Origin: Lomentospora prolificans
Taxonomy: Eukaryota > Ascomycota > Sordariomycetes > Microascales > Microascaceae
Assembly (NCBI GenBank): GCA_029532625.1
Contig: JARFXM010000011.1
Coordinates: forward strand, 2,232,001-2,296,000
Direction of reading: 5' to 3'
Length of the DNA stretch: 64,000 nucleotides
The notes beneath the pieces were generated by a model that saw nothing but the letters and a program-made list of their open reading frames with translations, was not told the origin of the DNA and ran no database searches. The translations under genes and the position numbers were made by a program. Of the stretch, positions 14,109-23,574 are shown one piece after another (the stretch's first letter is position 1; every line of letters begins with the position of its first letter).

Positions 14109-17100
14109 ATGTCTTCCTCGACGGGTAGTTTCCTGGGCCGTTCGGCCAACAGCAACTCCAACATGCGTGGTCTTGTGCAGTTCATCGCGGATCTTAGGAA
14201 TGCCAGGGCCCGTGAGTTGGAGGAAAAGCGTATCAATAAGGAGTTGGCGAATATTCGGTAAGTACGGTCCTGTGGATAGGGGAAACTAGTTGCGAAGTTA
14301 CAAATACTAACTGCTGTGCCTGTGATAGTCAGAAATTCAAAGGTGATTATAGGACTGCCGCTGTGCTACTTTCGGGCCGCGCAACTACAAAGAATTCGAG
14401 CTAACGAACCATAGACGGAAACCTGAGTGGATATCATAAGAAGAAGTATGTGTGTAAGGTACGTATTCCTCCACTCTCGATTATCTAGCTACCGTAATTC
14501 TGATTTTCACCAGCTTTTGTACATTTACATCCTCGGCTGGAACGTCGACTTCGGACATCTCGAAGCGGTGAACCTTATTTCGGCCAACAAGTATTCGGAG
14601 AAGCAGATTGGCTATCTCGCTATGACTCTGTTCCTCCACGAAAAGCACGAGCTTCTGCATTTGGTTGTCAACAGTATAAGAAAAGATCTGCTCGATAACA
14701 ACGAGCTCTTCAACTGTCTTGCCCTCCATGCTATTGCCAATGTGGGTGGCAGGGAGATGGGTGAGGCCATCAGTGCAGAAGTCCACAGACTTTTGATATC
14801 ACCGTACGTACAACTAGGAACAGCGCACCCCTGTCTTCATCGCGCTATGAGACTAACATCACGCTCTAGTGCTTCGAAGTCCTTCGTAAAAAAGAAGGCA
14901 GCCCTTACGCTCCTTCGGTTGTACCGGAAGCATCAAGATATCGTTCAGCCACAGTGGGCGGAGCGTATAATATCTCTAATGGATGACCCAGACATCGGGG
15001 TTGCACTTTCTGTTACCTCCCTTGTCATGACGCTGGCCCAGGATAACCTAGATCACTATAAGGGTGCGTACGCCAAGGCCGCGGGAAGGTTGAAGCGAAT
15101 TCTTGTCGACGGAGAGTTTACGCAAGATTATCTGTACTACAAAGTGCCATGTCCTTGGCTCCAGATCAAGCTACTCCGACTACTTCAATATTTCCCACCT
15201 TCCGGTACGTATTATGCTGTTGTGCGTGGTTGGATGATAACCTAACAAATTTGCTTACAGAGGACACTCATGTCCGCAACATGATTCGCGATGCTCTCCA
15301 AAAAATTCTCGACACTGCCATGGAACCGACCAAAAACGTGCAGCAGAACAACGCGCAGAACGCCGTGTTGTTTGAAGCCATCAACCTCATCATCCACCTC
15401 GATACGGAAGAAACGCTTATGAAGCAGATATCGTCGCGTCTGGGCAAATTTATTCAATCGCGCGAGACGAACATTCGATATCTTGGTTTGGAAGCCATGA
15501 CCCATCTTGCAGCCCGCGCTGAGGACCTGGATCCTATCAAAGCTCACCAGGAAATTATCCTTGGCTCTCTAAAGGACCGGGATATCAGTGTGCGGAGAAA
15601 AGGTCTCGATCTTTTATATAGTATGTGCGACTTTAGCAATGCAAGGGTCATTGTGGGTGAGCTCCTTCAGTATCTTCAGAACGCCGATTTCGCTATCCGA
15701 GAAGAGATGGTGCTCAAGATTGCCATCTTGACGGAGAAGTACGCCACTGACGTCCAGTGGTATGTGGATATCTCGCTGCGACTGATTGCTATGGCTGGTG
15801 ATCATGTCAGCGATGAGGTTTGGCAACGAGTCATCCAGATTGTGACGAACAACGAGGAGCTTCAGGTCTACGCTGCGCAACATGCTCTTCAATACATTAA
15901 GCAAGACCACTGCCACGAGACGCTTGTCAAGATTGGCTCTTATATTCTCGGCGAGTTTGGCCATCTTATCGCGGACCAACCGCGCTGCAGTCCGATTGAG
16001 CAACTTCTCGCTTTGCAAGGCAAGCTCGGGGCGTGTACTTCTGGGACGAGAGTCATGATTTTGTCGTGCTTCATAAAATTCGTTAACCTTTTCCCCGAAA
16101 TTAAGCCCCAACTTGTCAGCATCTTCCAAGTCTACAGCCACGCAATCGACGCTGAGCTTCAGCAGAGAGCTTGCGAATACTTGGCCCTGGCGCATCTACC
16201 CACGGATGATCTCCTGAGGACGGTGTGTGACGAAATGCCACCGTTCCCCGAAAGGCAGTCAGCTCTCCTCTCCCGCCTGCATGAGAAGCATGCGAATACC
16301 AGCGACAAGCGAACCTGGATCGTCGGTGGCAAGTCTGCCAATACTGATGCGGCCGAGGTCGGCATGGTTAAGAGCGGTGGCCTCAAGCGAACCTTCAGCT
16401 CCGCTGCCGCCCTCAACGCAAACGGAGGGGTGAATGGAGGTTCGAACGGCACAGGTGGAGCGAGCGACCTTGCTGGCCTCGACATGTCCAACATTGGTTC
16501 GGCCGAGCCTAAGACGCTCAAGGCACCGAACTTGGCTAGCGCTGCTCACTTGTCTCCTGGGTGGGAACCAGGTTACAACAGGCTGCTGATCCGGTCCGAT
16601 GGCGTTTTATTTGAGGATGGCCAGATCCAAGTGGGTGTGCGGTCCGAATACCGTGGTGAGATGGCATGTCTTATTCTATATTTCAGGAATAGGACACCCA
16701 CTTACATGGGCTCGTTCACTACAACTTTGGATCTCCACGAGGGCGAGAAGAATAAACTCACATGGGATGTAAAGGGCCTACCGGAGAGCAACATATCCCA
16801 GGGCGCCCAGTCTCAGCAGGTCATCATGTTCGAAGCCAAGAGCGTCTTCGAGAAGAGCCCGACCATACGAATCAGCTACCTCGCGGGCGCGTTGCAGGCG
16901 CTCACCCTCAAACTTCCCGTGACGATACATAAGTTCATGGACCCCGCGGACCTCACGGCGGAGGACTTTTTCAAGAGATGGAAGCAGATCGGCGGCGCGC
17001 CGCGCGAAGCCCAGCAGATCTTCGGCCTTACTAACACTAAGGATGGAGAGCGGGAGCTTACGGAAGGATTCCTGAGGAGGGTGATTGAAGGATTCAGGTG

Positions 17101-17467
17101 GAGAATCCTCGATGGCGTGGATCCCAATGCGAAGAACTTTGTCGGAGCTAGCGTACTTCACACGTCACAAGCGGGCAAGTTTGGATGCCTGATGAGATTG
17201 GAGCCGAATTATGGCACAAAGGTGAGTGGTACCCGGAGTACCCAGAGGCGGGCTCTGACTATTTGCGAACGCGACTAACCCGTGTGATATTTTTAGATGG
17301 TGCGTCTCACAATTCGTGCCACAGACGACATTGTCCCCGGTATCCTGCTTAAGTTGATGGAGGAAAGGATTTCTGCCGGTCTTTCAACCAAGCCCGAAAT
17401 GCGTGGCCCTCAGGTCCCCACGCGCAGCGAGATAACGGATGCGTTTAAGAATGTCATGGTGACATAG
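14109..17467 (+). CDS. AP-2 adaptor complex subunit alpha (alpha-adaptin)
   Basis: Large subunit of the clathrin adaptor AP-2, which selects cargo and binds phosphoinositides at the plasma membrane. Seven exons are inferred: 14109-14257, 14329-14342, 14415-14458, 14514-14803, 14870-15204, 15261-17221 and 17297-17467. They give 987 residues, typical of fungal alpha-adaptins. The start follows from the conserved block MRGLVQFIADLRNARARE. The HEAT-repeat trunk runs to about residue 620 and includes YHKKKYVCKLLYIYILG near the phosphoinositide site. A Gly/Asn/Ala-rich hinge spans about 640-705, and the ear domain occupies about 706-987. Exon 2 is only 14 nt, but it restores the frame exactly and encodes conserved QKFK. 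All junctions have matching phases. Confidence 0.95.
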
Positions 17468-18013
17468 GTCTATAGTCGGGAGGTGGGCACGGAAAGCAGA
17501 GGGCCTCGGTAATTGTACATAGGGACTCTTTTCATCTCCATGAGCCTCCTTTTTTGCATATCCGGGCATTCGTTTGCGGAAAAAGTATTGTTCTTAAGGC
17601 ATGAGACTTGGCAGTATAAGATTTTGAACCTGTAAAATGGAGGCGGTAGCCAGAAGCGTATTTGTTTTCACTCGTAACGCGCCAATAGATCCCTAGTAAA
17701 GGCGATAGCTCTACAAACAGCGTCAGCTAGTCTTTAGCTCTCTGTCTGCCAACGCGGCTCATATGGCCTTGGATGTAATTCTCTAACTCGACCCGCGCTC
17801 AAAAGCGGACTGAGAGGTGTCACGACAATGGCCCGGCTTCCGACCCAGCCGTCCTTCGCCCATCTTACCACAATGCGTGTTGTTCAGACACTTAACAATA
17901 GCCTCATTCAAATCGGTCTAGAGTTTCGTTAGATGGTCCTGGAATTGAGGCCTTGGTGCAATTCTCTATATTCATAACTTGATACAACCATGAGCCCTCC
18001 TGCCTAGCATGGC
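17468..18013. other. Convergent intergenic region
   Basis: 546 bp between the stop codons of AP-2 alpha and the PLP homeostasis gene. It presumably holds both 3' ends. I see no open frame or RNA gene worth calling. Confidence 0.5.
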
Positions 18014-18938
18014 CTACTCTTTAATCTTTGCGTCCGCCTTGGCTGGTCTGACACCGAATATCGTGCTTCCCACACGCACCTCGGAGCTCCCCATGGCAAT
18101 CGCCCCCTCAAAATCATCACTCATACCCATGCTTAACTCTAAACTCTCCTTCTCAAGCCCCAGCTTCTCCGCCACAAGATCTCTCTGCTCCCTCAGGGTG
18201 ATAAAGTCCTCGTTCTCGTTCTCCGGCGTTGTCTCCTTGCTCCGCGCGATGGCGCCGATGGTCATGAGGCCCAGGAGCTTCAGGTTGGGGCAGTCCTCGG
18301 CGACGGCGCGGCAGAGAGCAACGGTCTCGTCGCCGGGGCTGCAGCCGGACTTGGACTCCTCGCCCGAGGTGTTGACCTGGACGTGGATGTTGAGCGGGGA
18401 GATGGATGGGTCGGAGGCGATGAGGTCGCCACGGGCTTTGTTAAGGAGCTGGGCCTTCTTGAGGGTGTCTACGCTGGAGACGCAGAAGAGGTTGGGGATG
18501 CGGCCAAGGGGTTTGCAGTGGCCTTGCCGAAAGACTCTCAGCATGCCGGTGGCCGGGACTGGGACGGTAGCGGAAACTTACCGGACTGGAGACCACCGAT
18601 GAAGTGCCATTGGATGGTCTTGGGGAGGAGGGCGGCCTTTTGGCTGAGTTCTTGCTGGTAGTTTTCGCCAAAGTGGGCATGTGAGGTGGGTGCTTGATGG
18701 AGGGCCAAAATATCGTTGACCGGCTTCAACTTGGATACCGCCACCAGCCGGACCTATGGAGAAAAGATCAGTCCTGCTCGTGAGGTGGGACGATTGCGCC
18801 TTTTGAGCTTGATGCGCATGCTCATACATTTCGGCCCTTGGAGAGCGCCGTGATCTTCTCACCGACGCTCTGGAGCTGGGAAACCAGCGTCTTGGCGCGA
18901 GCTGGGTCAATCTTCATTTCTGTGTCTGCTTCAGACAT
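18014..18938 (-). CDS. Pyridoxal 5'-phosphate homeostasis protein (YggS/PROSC/PLPBP family)
   Basis: Non-catalytic PLP-binding protein with a bacterial alanine-racemase-like barrel, needed for vitamin B6 and amino/keto-acid balance. Three exons, 18938-18828, 18753-18582 and 18522-18014, give 263 residues. The PLP-binding lysine is Lys45 in LVAVSK. The C-terminal family signature LSMGMSDDFEGAIAMGSSEV with the following RVGSTIFG is intact. The block QVNTSGEESKSG is also characteristic. Exon 2 to exon 3 joins as LQSGHCKPL; many relatives have Asn-Lys where Gly-His stands here, so this junction is the least certain. The gene is divergent from the type II membrane protein gene and its 5' leader lies within 722 bp of that gene. 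Confidence 0.92.
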
Positions 18939-19660
18939 GGTTGGCTCTCCTGAGCTAGATGGTTCTCAGCTCATGCACTTGGAAGCACTCGTGGGTGTAA
19001 GTGTGACCCCGGCAGAGAGCTCGGCGGATGTTCTCGTGAAACCTGTGTAAGGTTAGGTCACCATGTAGGATGGAGTCGACAGCGTAATCCCGATTTGTCA
19101 AACCCACTTACTTGAAAACTCGGTCTATTTGTGTAAGCATAAGTGAGTTTATATTTCGTTATGAAGGCCCTGCGTTATGTTTCAAAACATTCCTCATCAT
19201 CGACTCCTCTTGCTTGGATTCCGTTGATAGTTGTAGAAACCCCGCATTGAGCGGTAGTTTTCTTTACATCATATTATGCATCTATAGAACTAGGCAAATA
19301 TTCTTGTATCCCGGATACTGATGCGTCACGGTTTGGATCAGAATTACTGGAGACCAGTGAATAGGGGAAAAAGCTAAAAGCTCATGTCTTGCAGGCAGAG
19401 CCGTACTAGGCTTCAATCACCTCTGAACAAGGCTCATACTGTGTGGGCTAAGTTGGCCGAGATTGTCTGATGTGTTACACTAAATTGTCAGGTTTCTTTT
19501 ATCATTCGTGATACTTTCGCTCATTGTCCGTTCCCATCTCCTTCATTTTCATCGCGGGACACGAGCCCCGATCGTGCACATCTCGCGCCACCCCCTCCAA
19601 AAGCTAGGAAGCCTCGAGCTCCCATCGTAGAAGCTGTCTCCAAGAACCACGCGCGCAATC
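18939..19660. promoter_or_regulatory. Shared divergent upstream region
   Basis: 722 bp between the PLP homeostasis gene (leftward) and the type II membrane protein gene (rightward). It must carry both promoters. No defined element is recognisable by eye, and the open frames inside are short. Confidence 0.45.
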
Positions 19661-21547
19661 ATGCCACGGGTACTCGGCCTTTTTGGCCGACCCATACCGC
19701 GTCTCGCGAACCGCCGCATCATTCGCATATTCGGTGGCCTCGTCTTTGCCGTCGCCGTCATCGTCCTGTTTACCCTTGCCGGCGACATTCCCACGGGGCC
19801 GAGCCTCTCAGAATACACATCTAACAAATTCCCCGTATCCCTACCGAAATTCAAGAACCTCAAGAACCCGCTGTCGAACAGCGTGCTTAATCCCTTCCGT
19901 CAGCCCATACACCCACCCCCGAGGCAGAAGAATGATACTTTTGAGGAGGCATCGTGGTGGGCTGATTGGAAGTGGCTCGTCCCCTTCTCGTCGTCCTTGA
20001 CGCTGGACGAGGATAGGTCTTTGTTACCGCCCCTAGCCGAGAGGCCGGCAGTTTACTGCTACTATGACGTCGATGCGAAGAAGGATTCGAAGACTAAGGA
20101 TGCTGAGAGCGAGCTGTTGTTGATGTGGAGAATGGCATGGTGGGCCAAGGGGTTCAAGCCCATCATCTTGACCTCTGCTGAGGCCATGAACAACCCGCTC
20201 TTCGAGACCCTACAGCACGTCGAGGTCGGAGAAGATATCAGGACCGAGATCATGCGGTGGCTCGCTTTCGAGAACATGGGAGGCGGGCTCTTGTCCGAGT
20301 ATACTGCTGTGCCCATGGGCGCCTACAATGACCCCCTCATATCCTACCTTCGGCGCCGCGCGGGCGAGTATCCTTCGCTTACGTCGTGGGCCGGGTTGGA
20401 TAACGGACTGTTCGCCGGAACGAGGCAGCAGGTTACAGACTTCGTCAAGGCCTTTATGGAGGGTGACGCGACTCAACTCAAGGAAACCAAAGATCTTACC
20501 TCGCTTGCACCCCCGGGCACCCTCGCGGTCGACACTAAGCCGCGATCTATCGCCTACTATTCCACTGCCACCCTTGAGAAGACCTACCCGAAAATCGCGG
20601 AGATGATCGCAAAGGACGGCGCCGAGGGCCTCCTAAGCCTCAAGACGCTCATTAATGCGCACTCGCATGTCTTGTGGCAGAACGTCTTCACCGACGGCAT
20701 CGCTGTACTGAAACCCCTACCTAGACATACCACACTCGCCACCGAGGATGCTTGGCAGCTCGCACACCTGCTCGCCTCTTGCCCTGAGTCCCCCATCCCC
20801 GACTCCTGCCCGCCCAACTTCCCCGACTGTGCGCCTTGCGACGGCCAGTCTAAGATTAAGGTCACCACGCCCGAGCGCTATAACAACGCCTCCACCCTCT
20901 TCACCATCGGCACTCTTCCACATCCGTACACTTTAGCAACCCTAGACAACGTCAAGGATACCCTTACCGTGGATTGGATCCGCCGCGACATGATTCGCGA
21001 CCCCTGGCTCATCGAGGCGACCATTGATCTCCTCGGTAAAGATGTCGGCTCTGGAGCCCGAGTCATGCGTCTCAAGGAAGTCATCGCCTCCGCCGACTAC
21101 ACGGGGCGCTCCATCTGGCTCACCGTCGAGAAGGAACCCCCCTCCGATCTCGACTGGCACTTTGGCTTCAACCTCCCCCAGAACAAGACCACGCCTCCCC
21201 TCCCCATCGACCAGCAGAACGCTCAGGGCGGCGAGGAGCCCCTGGAGGAAGCCTCTTCCGCCGAAACCGAGCTCGAGCGGTCCCTGCTCCTAAAGGCCAT
21301 GGCCGTCGTCGCCAGCCCCGGCAAGGAAGAGTCCCGCTTGAGGGACGCTATCGAGGCCTGGAACCTCGGCGACACCGAGGCCTGGAAGTTTGCGCGCGCT
21401 TTCCTCGCCAGACAGACCGTCGAGAGGATGGCGTGGGAGAAGGAGGAGTCCAAGTATGGCCAGGGCGCTGGCTCTGAGCGAGGACGACATACCTTTGATC
21501 GGTGGGTCGACAAGCTCGAGGAGAAGCTCGACAGGCTGCGACATTAG
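19661..21547 (+). CDS. Type II membrane protein, possible glycosyltransferase-like
   Basis: Intronless frame of 628 residues. A short basic cytosolic tail (residues 1-22) is followed by one membrane anchor (about 23-41, GGLVFAVAVIVLFTLAG) and a long lumenal part. The lumenal part contains a Trp-rich patch (WWADWKW, WWAKGFKP) and LAFENMGGGLLSEYT at about residues 198-212. That segment resembles the GG-hydrophobic-Asp region of Golgi GT-A glycosyltransferases such as the GT32 group, but a clear DxD is missing. A cysteine-rich loop (SCPPNFPDCAPC) and an acidic, helical C-terminal tail follow. The architecture suggests a Golgi/ER lumenal enzyme or a degenerate relative. I do not recognise an established function. 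The start ATG is the first in frame and gives the membrane anchor its normal position. Confidence 0.85.
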   Translation: MPRVLGLFGRPIPRLANRRIIRIFGGLVFAVAVIVLFTLAGDIPTGPSLSEYTSNKFPVSLPKFKNLKNPLSNSVLNPFRQPIHPPPRQKNDTFEEASWWADWKWLVPFSSSLTLDEDRSLLPPLAERPAVYCYYDVDAKKDSKTKDAESELLLMWRMAWWAKGFKPIILTSAEAMNNPLFETLQHVEVGEDIRTEIMRWLAFENMGGGLLSEYTAVPMGAYNDPLISYLRRRAGEYPSLTSWAGLDNGLFAGTRQQVTDFVKAFMEGDATQLKETKDLTSLAPPGTLAVDTKPRSIAYYSTATLEKTYPKIAEMIAKDGAEGLLSLKTLINAHSHVLWQNVFTDGIAVLKPLPRHTTLATEDAWQLAHLLASCPESPIPDSCPPNFPDCAPCDGQSKIKVTTPERYNNASTLFTIGTLPHPYTLATLDNVKDTLTVDWIRRDMIRDPWLIEATIDLLGKDVGSGARVMRLKEVIASADYTGRSIWLTVEKEPPSDLDWHFGFNLPQNKTTPPLPIDQQNAQGGEEPLEEASSAETELERSLLLKAMAVVASPGKEESRLRDAIEAWNLGDTEAWKFARAFLARQTVERMAWEKEESKYGQGAGSERGRHTFDRWVDKLEEKLDRLRH

Positions 21548-22181
21548 AAAGGGCCCGGATTCCCGGAAAATTATGCTTAGGATGCCTTTTTTTTCTTTGA
21601 TAGCTTTTTGCATCACACATATACAGTCGACAAACATGCGGGAGCTTTCCTTTTTTTTTTAAAATTTTTTTTTTCACAGATTTGGGAATATAAAAACAAG
21701 GGAGACGACGATATACAGTCTCGGCCGGGCAAAGAACACCACGGAGCTGAGGCGTTTAGAACAGTCATGGGTTTTAATAATATCATTACTTGGTTTCCTA
21801 GCTTTTTTAACTACACCTGGAGACTTATTCCAAGGATCATAATCTCTCTCAAGTGAGAGATCCTCTCAAGTGAGAGAGAGCCTGATTTCTTTTTTGAATA
21901 CGAATGCAAGTGCAGGAGGCACAAAACGGGTTTAACAGTAGACCAACTGCGTTTAAAATTATTTTACTATCCAAATAAAACTTTGCCATATCCGACTTCG
22001 CAAGTCTAGACAGATGTTGAATCAGCAGACAAGCGAGCGGTGCACCGCACGTATTTACGCGGTGTTGGGAAGGGAAGACTCTTATCTATCCCAGGGCCTT
22101 TCGCTACGAATCTCTCTGGGCCCGGGGGATCGCGATATATAGCATCAACAGAGCAAAGAATCCCATCTCTCTTCCCTTGAT
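21548..22181. other. Convergent intergenic region
   Basis: 634 bp between two stop codons. It contains T- and A-rich tracts around 21652-21675 and a symmetric repeat listed separately. Probable 3' ends of both neighbours lie here. No gene is seen. Confidence 0.5.
21846..21879. repeat. Two tandem 17-bp hairpin-forming units
   Basis: The unit CTCTCAAGTGAGAGATC occurs at 21846-21862 and again at 21863-21879, the second differing at its last bases. Each unit has arms CTCTCA and TGAGAG around AG, so each can fold by itself. The left arm of the first and the right arm of the second can also pair as one longer hairpin. It sits between two convergent genes. Confidence 0.8.
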
Positions 22182-23574
22182 TTACTCGATGGGTGTATCT
22201 CCGCCCATCTCCCCGCTCATCTCCCGTGACGTCACGCCACGCCTCTGCATGCCGGCCTTGCCATTCTGCTCGCCGTTGCCGTAGCCGTTTGCATTGGCGG
22301 CGACTTCGGTGGAGCCGACAGCGGCAGGGTAAGCGGAGGAGGAGCCTGTGCGAGAATCGAGGTAGGTCGCGAGGGCGGTCCTGGCGGCCTCGACGACCTG
22401 CTCGGCACACTTGAGCGCGTCTCTCAGCGCATCGGCAGTCTGGTCGACCCCGTTTTCAGGGGCGGCGCCATGGTTCTTGGTGCCGTTAGGGGCGGCACCG
22501 TTAGTCTTGGTGGAGGAGGGAGCGGCAGCGGCGGCGGAGTCGCGCTCCTCGAGGAGTTCGCGGATGTGGGCGTTGAGCCAAATGCCATCAAGCTGCTCGG
22601 GGGTCATATCGCGGGCGCCAGAGATGCGGCCGCGGCAGGTGGGGCGCCTGCAGAGGCAGTCAAATGGCTGCGCCATGTGCCATTCTGTGGAGGGGTAGAA
22701 GAACTATCGGTGGGGGCAAAGGATCATTGGCAATCCGATAATTAATAAGGGTTCTATCTTGGACAGGCTGGGCGAGCGGGATAGGGAGAAAGGAAAGCTG
22801 CCTTTCTTAGTGTGGCGAGGGGCCCGTCAAAAGCCACCTCCCAGCGGGTGAAGGATTTCAAGAAGGGTGAGATAACGGGGTAAGACACACGGTAAGCTCG
22901 TCGCCCGGCTCTAGGCCTTTGGGTCCGACAATGACGTTTAAGCCGGAAGTATCAAACATCTGGACATGAGGGTCATGTTAGTGACGTAGTTGGACCGACA
23001 CGGTGTAACAAGCTCATGCATGTTTGTGGAAAGCAGAAGCGACGAGACCGAAGCTTCGGAGCTGGTATACATGCGCCCCCAGCTTGCACGAAGCTAAGAA
23101 GGGGCTAACACAAAGGTTGGGTTGCTTGACACCACCACTACCTCGGACCGCATCGAATGGGAGTTCATTTCCCCATGTGCAAGTTGGAGTGGAAGACATG
23201 TATGTGGGTATGGCAGAAGCTAACAACCATGCGTAAGGCTGCCTTGCTTATATGCAGCAGGATCCGAGCGCATGGAGCGCCTAGGTGTTTAGACTAAGAG
23301 ACACACTACTTACCAGAGAAGGCTCACAGGAGTGATTAATGTACAGAAGGTCACTGTTCAGATTCAGGTGCCTGTCCTTGCCCATTTGGACCGTGGCGTA
23401 GGTCGCATTCTCAGCGGTGGTGCACGGAGGGAAGGACAACTTCGCAAACAGAGCGAAGGGGGGCAGCGAGATCTTCGAAACACTCTTCGAGGTGAAGGCG
23501 GCTTCGTTGACAATGACCTCTAGCCGGTCTGGGTGGGACGGCTGAACCCAGTGGGGGGTGAGAGGGCCCGACAT
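22182..23574 (-). CDS. Minimal SET/post-SET domain protein
   Basis: Three exons, 23574-23314, 22959-22891 and 22703-22182, encode 283 residues. The SET-domain C-terminal core is present: YINHSCEPS (NHSC at residues 80-83), then GPKGLEPGDELTFFYPSTEW. A post-SET-like cysteine cluster CLCRRPTC (residues 126-133) follows directly. The usual N-terminal SET segment with its SAM-binding Gly-x-Gly is not seen, so methyltransferase activity is doubtful. The rest is an Ala/Asn/Gly-rich low-complexity tail. Similar small SET-like proteins with FYPSTEW and MAQPF blocks are common in Pezizomycotina, as I recall. Intron 1 is unusually long for this window (354 nt). The upstream neighbour is the 6-kb desert. 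Confidence 0.85.

Noticed and set aside
18009..18602. Plus-strand frame of 197 codons
   Set aside because: Antisense to conserved exons of the PLP homeostasis gene, which carries the family signature on the minus strand.
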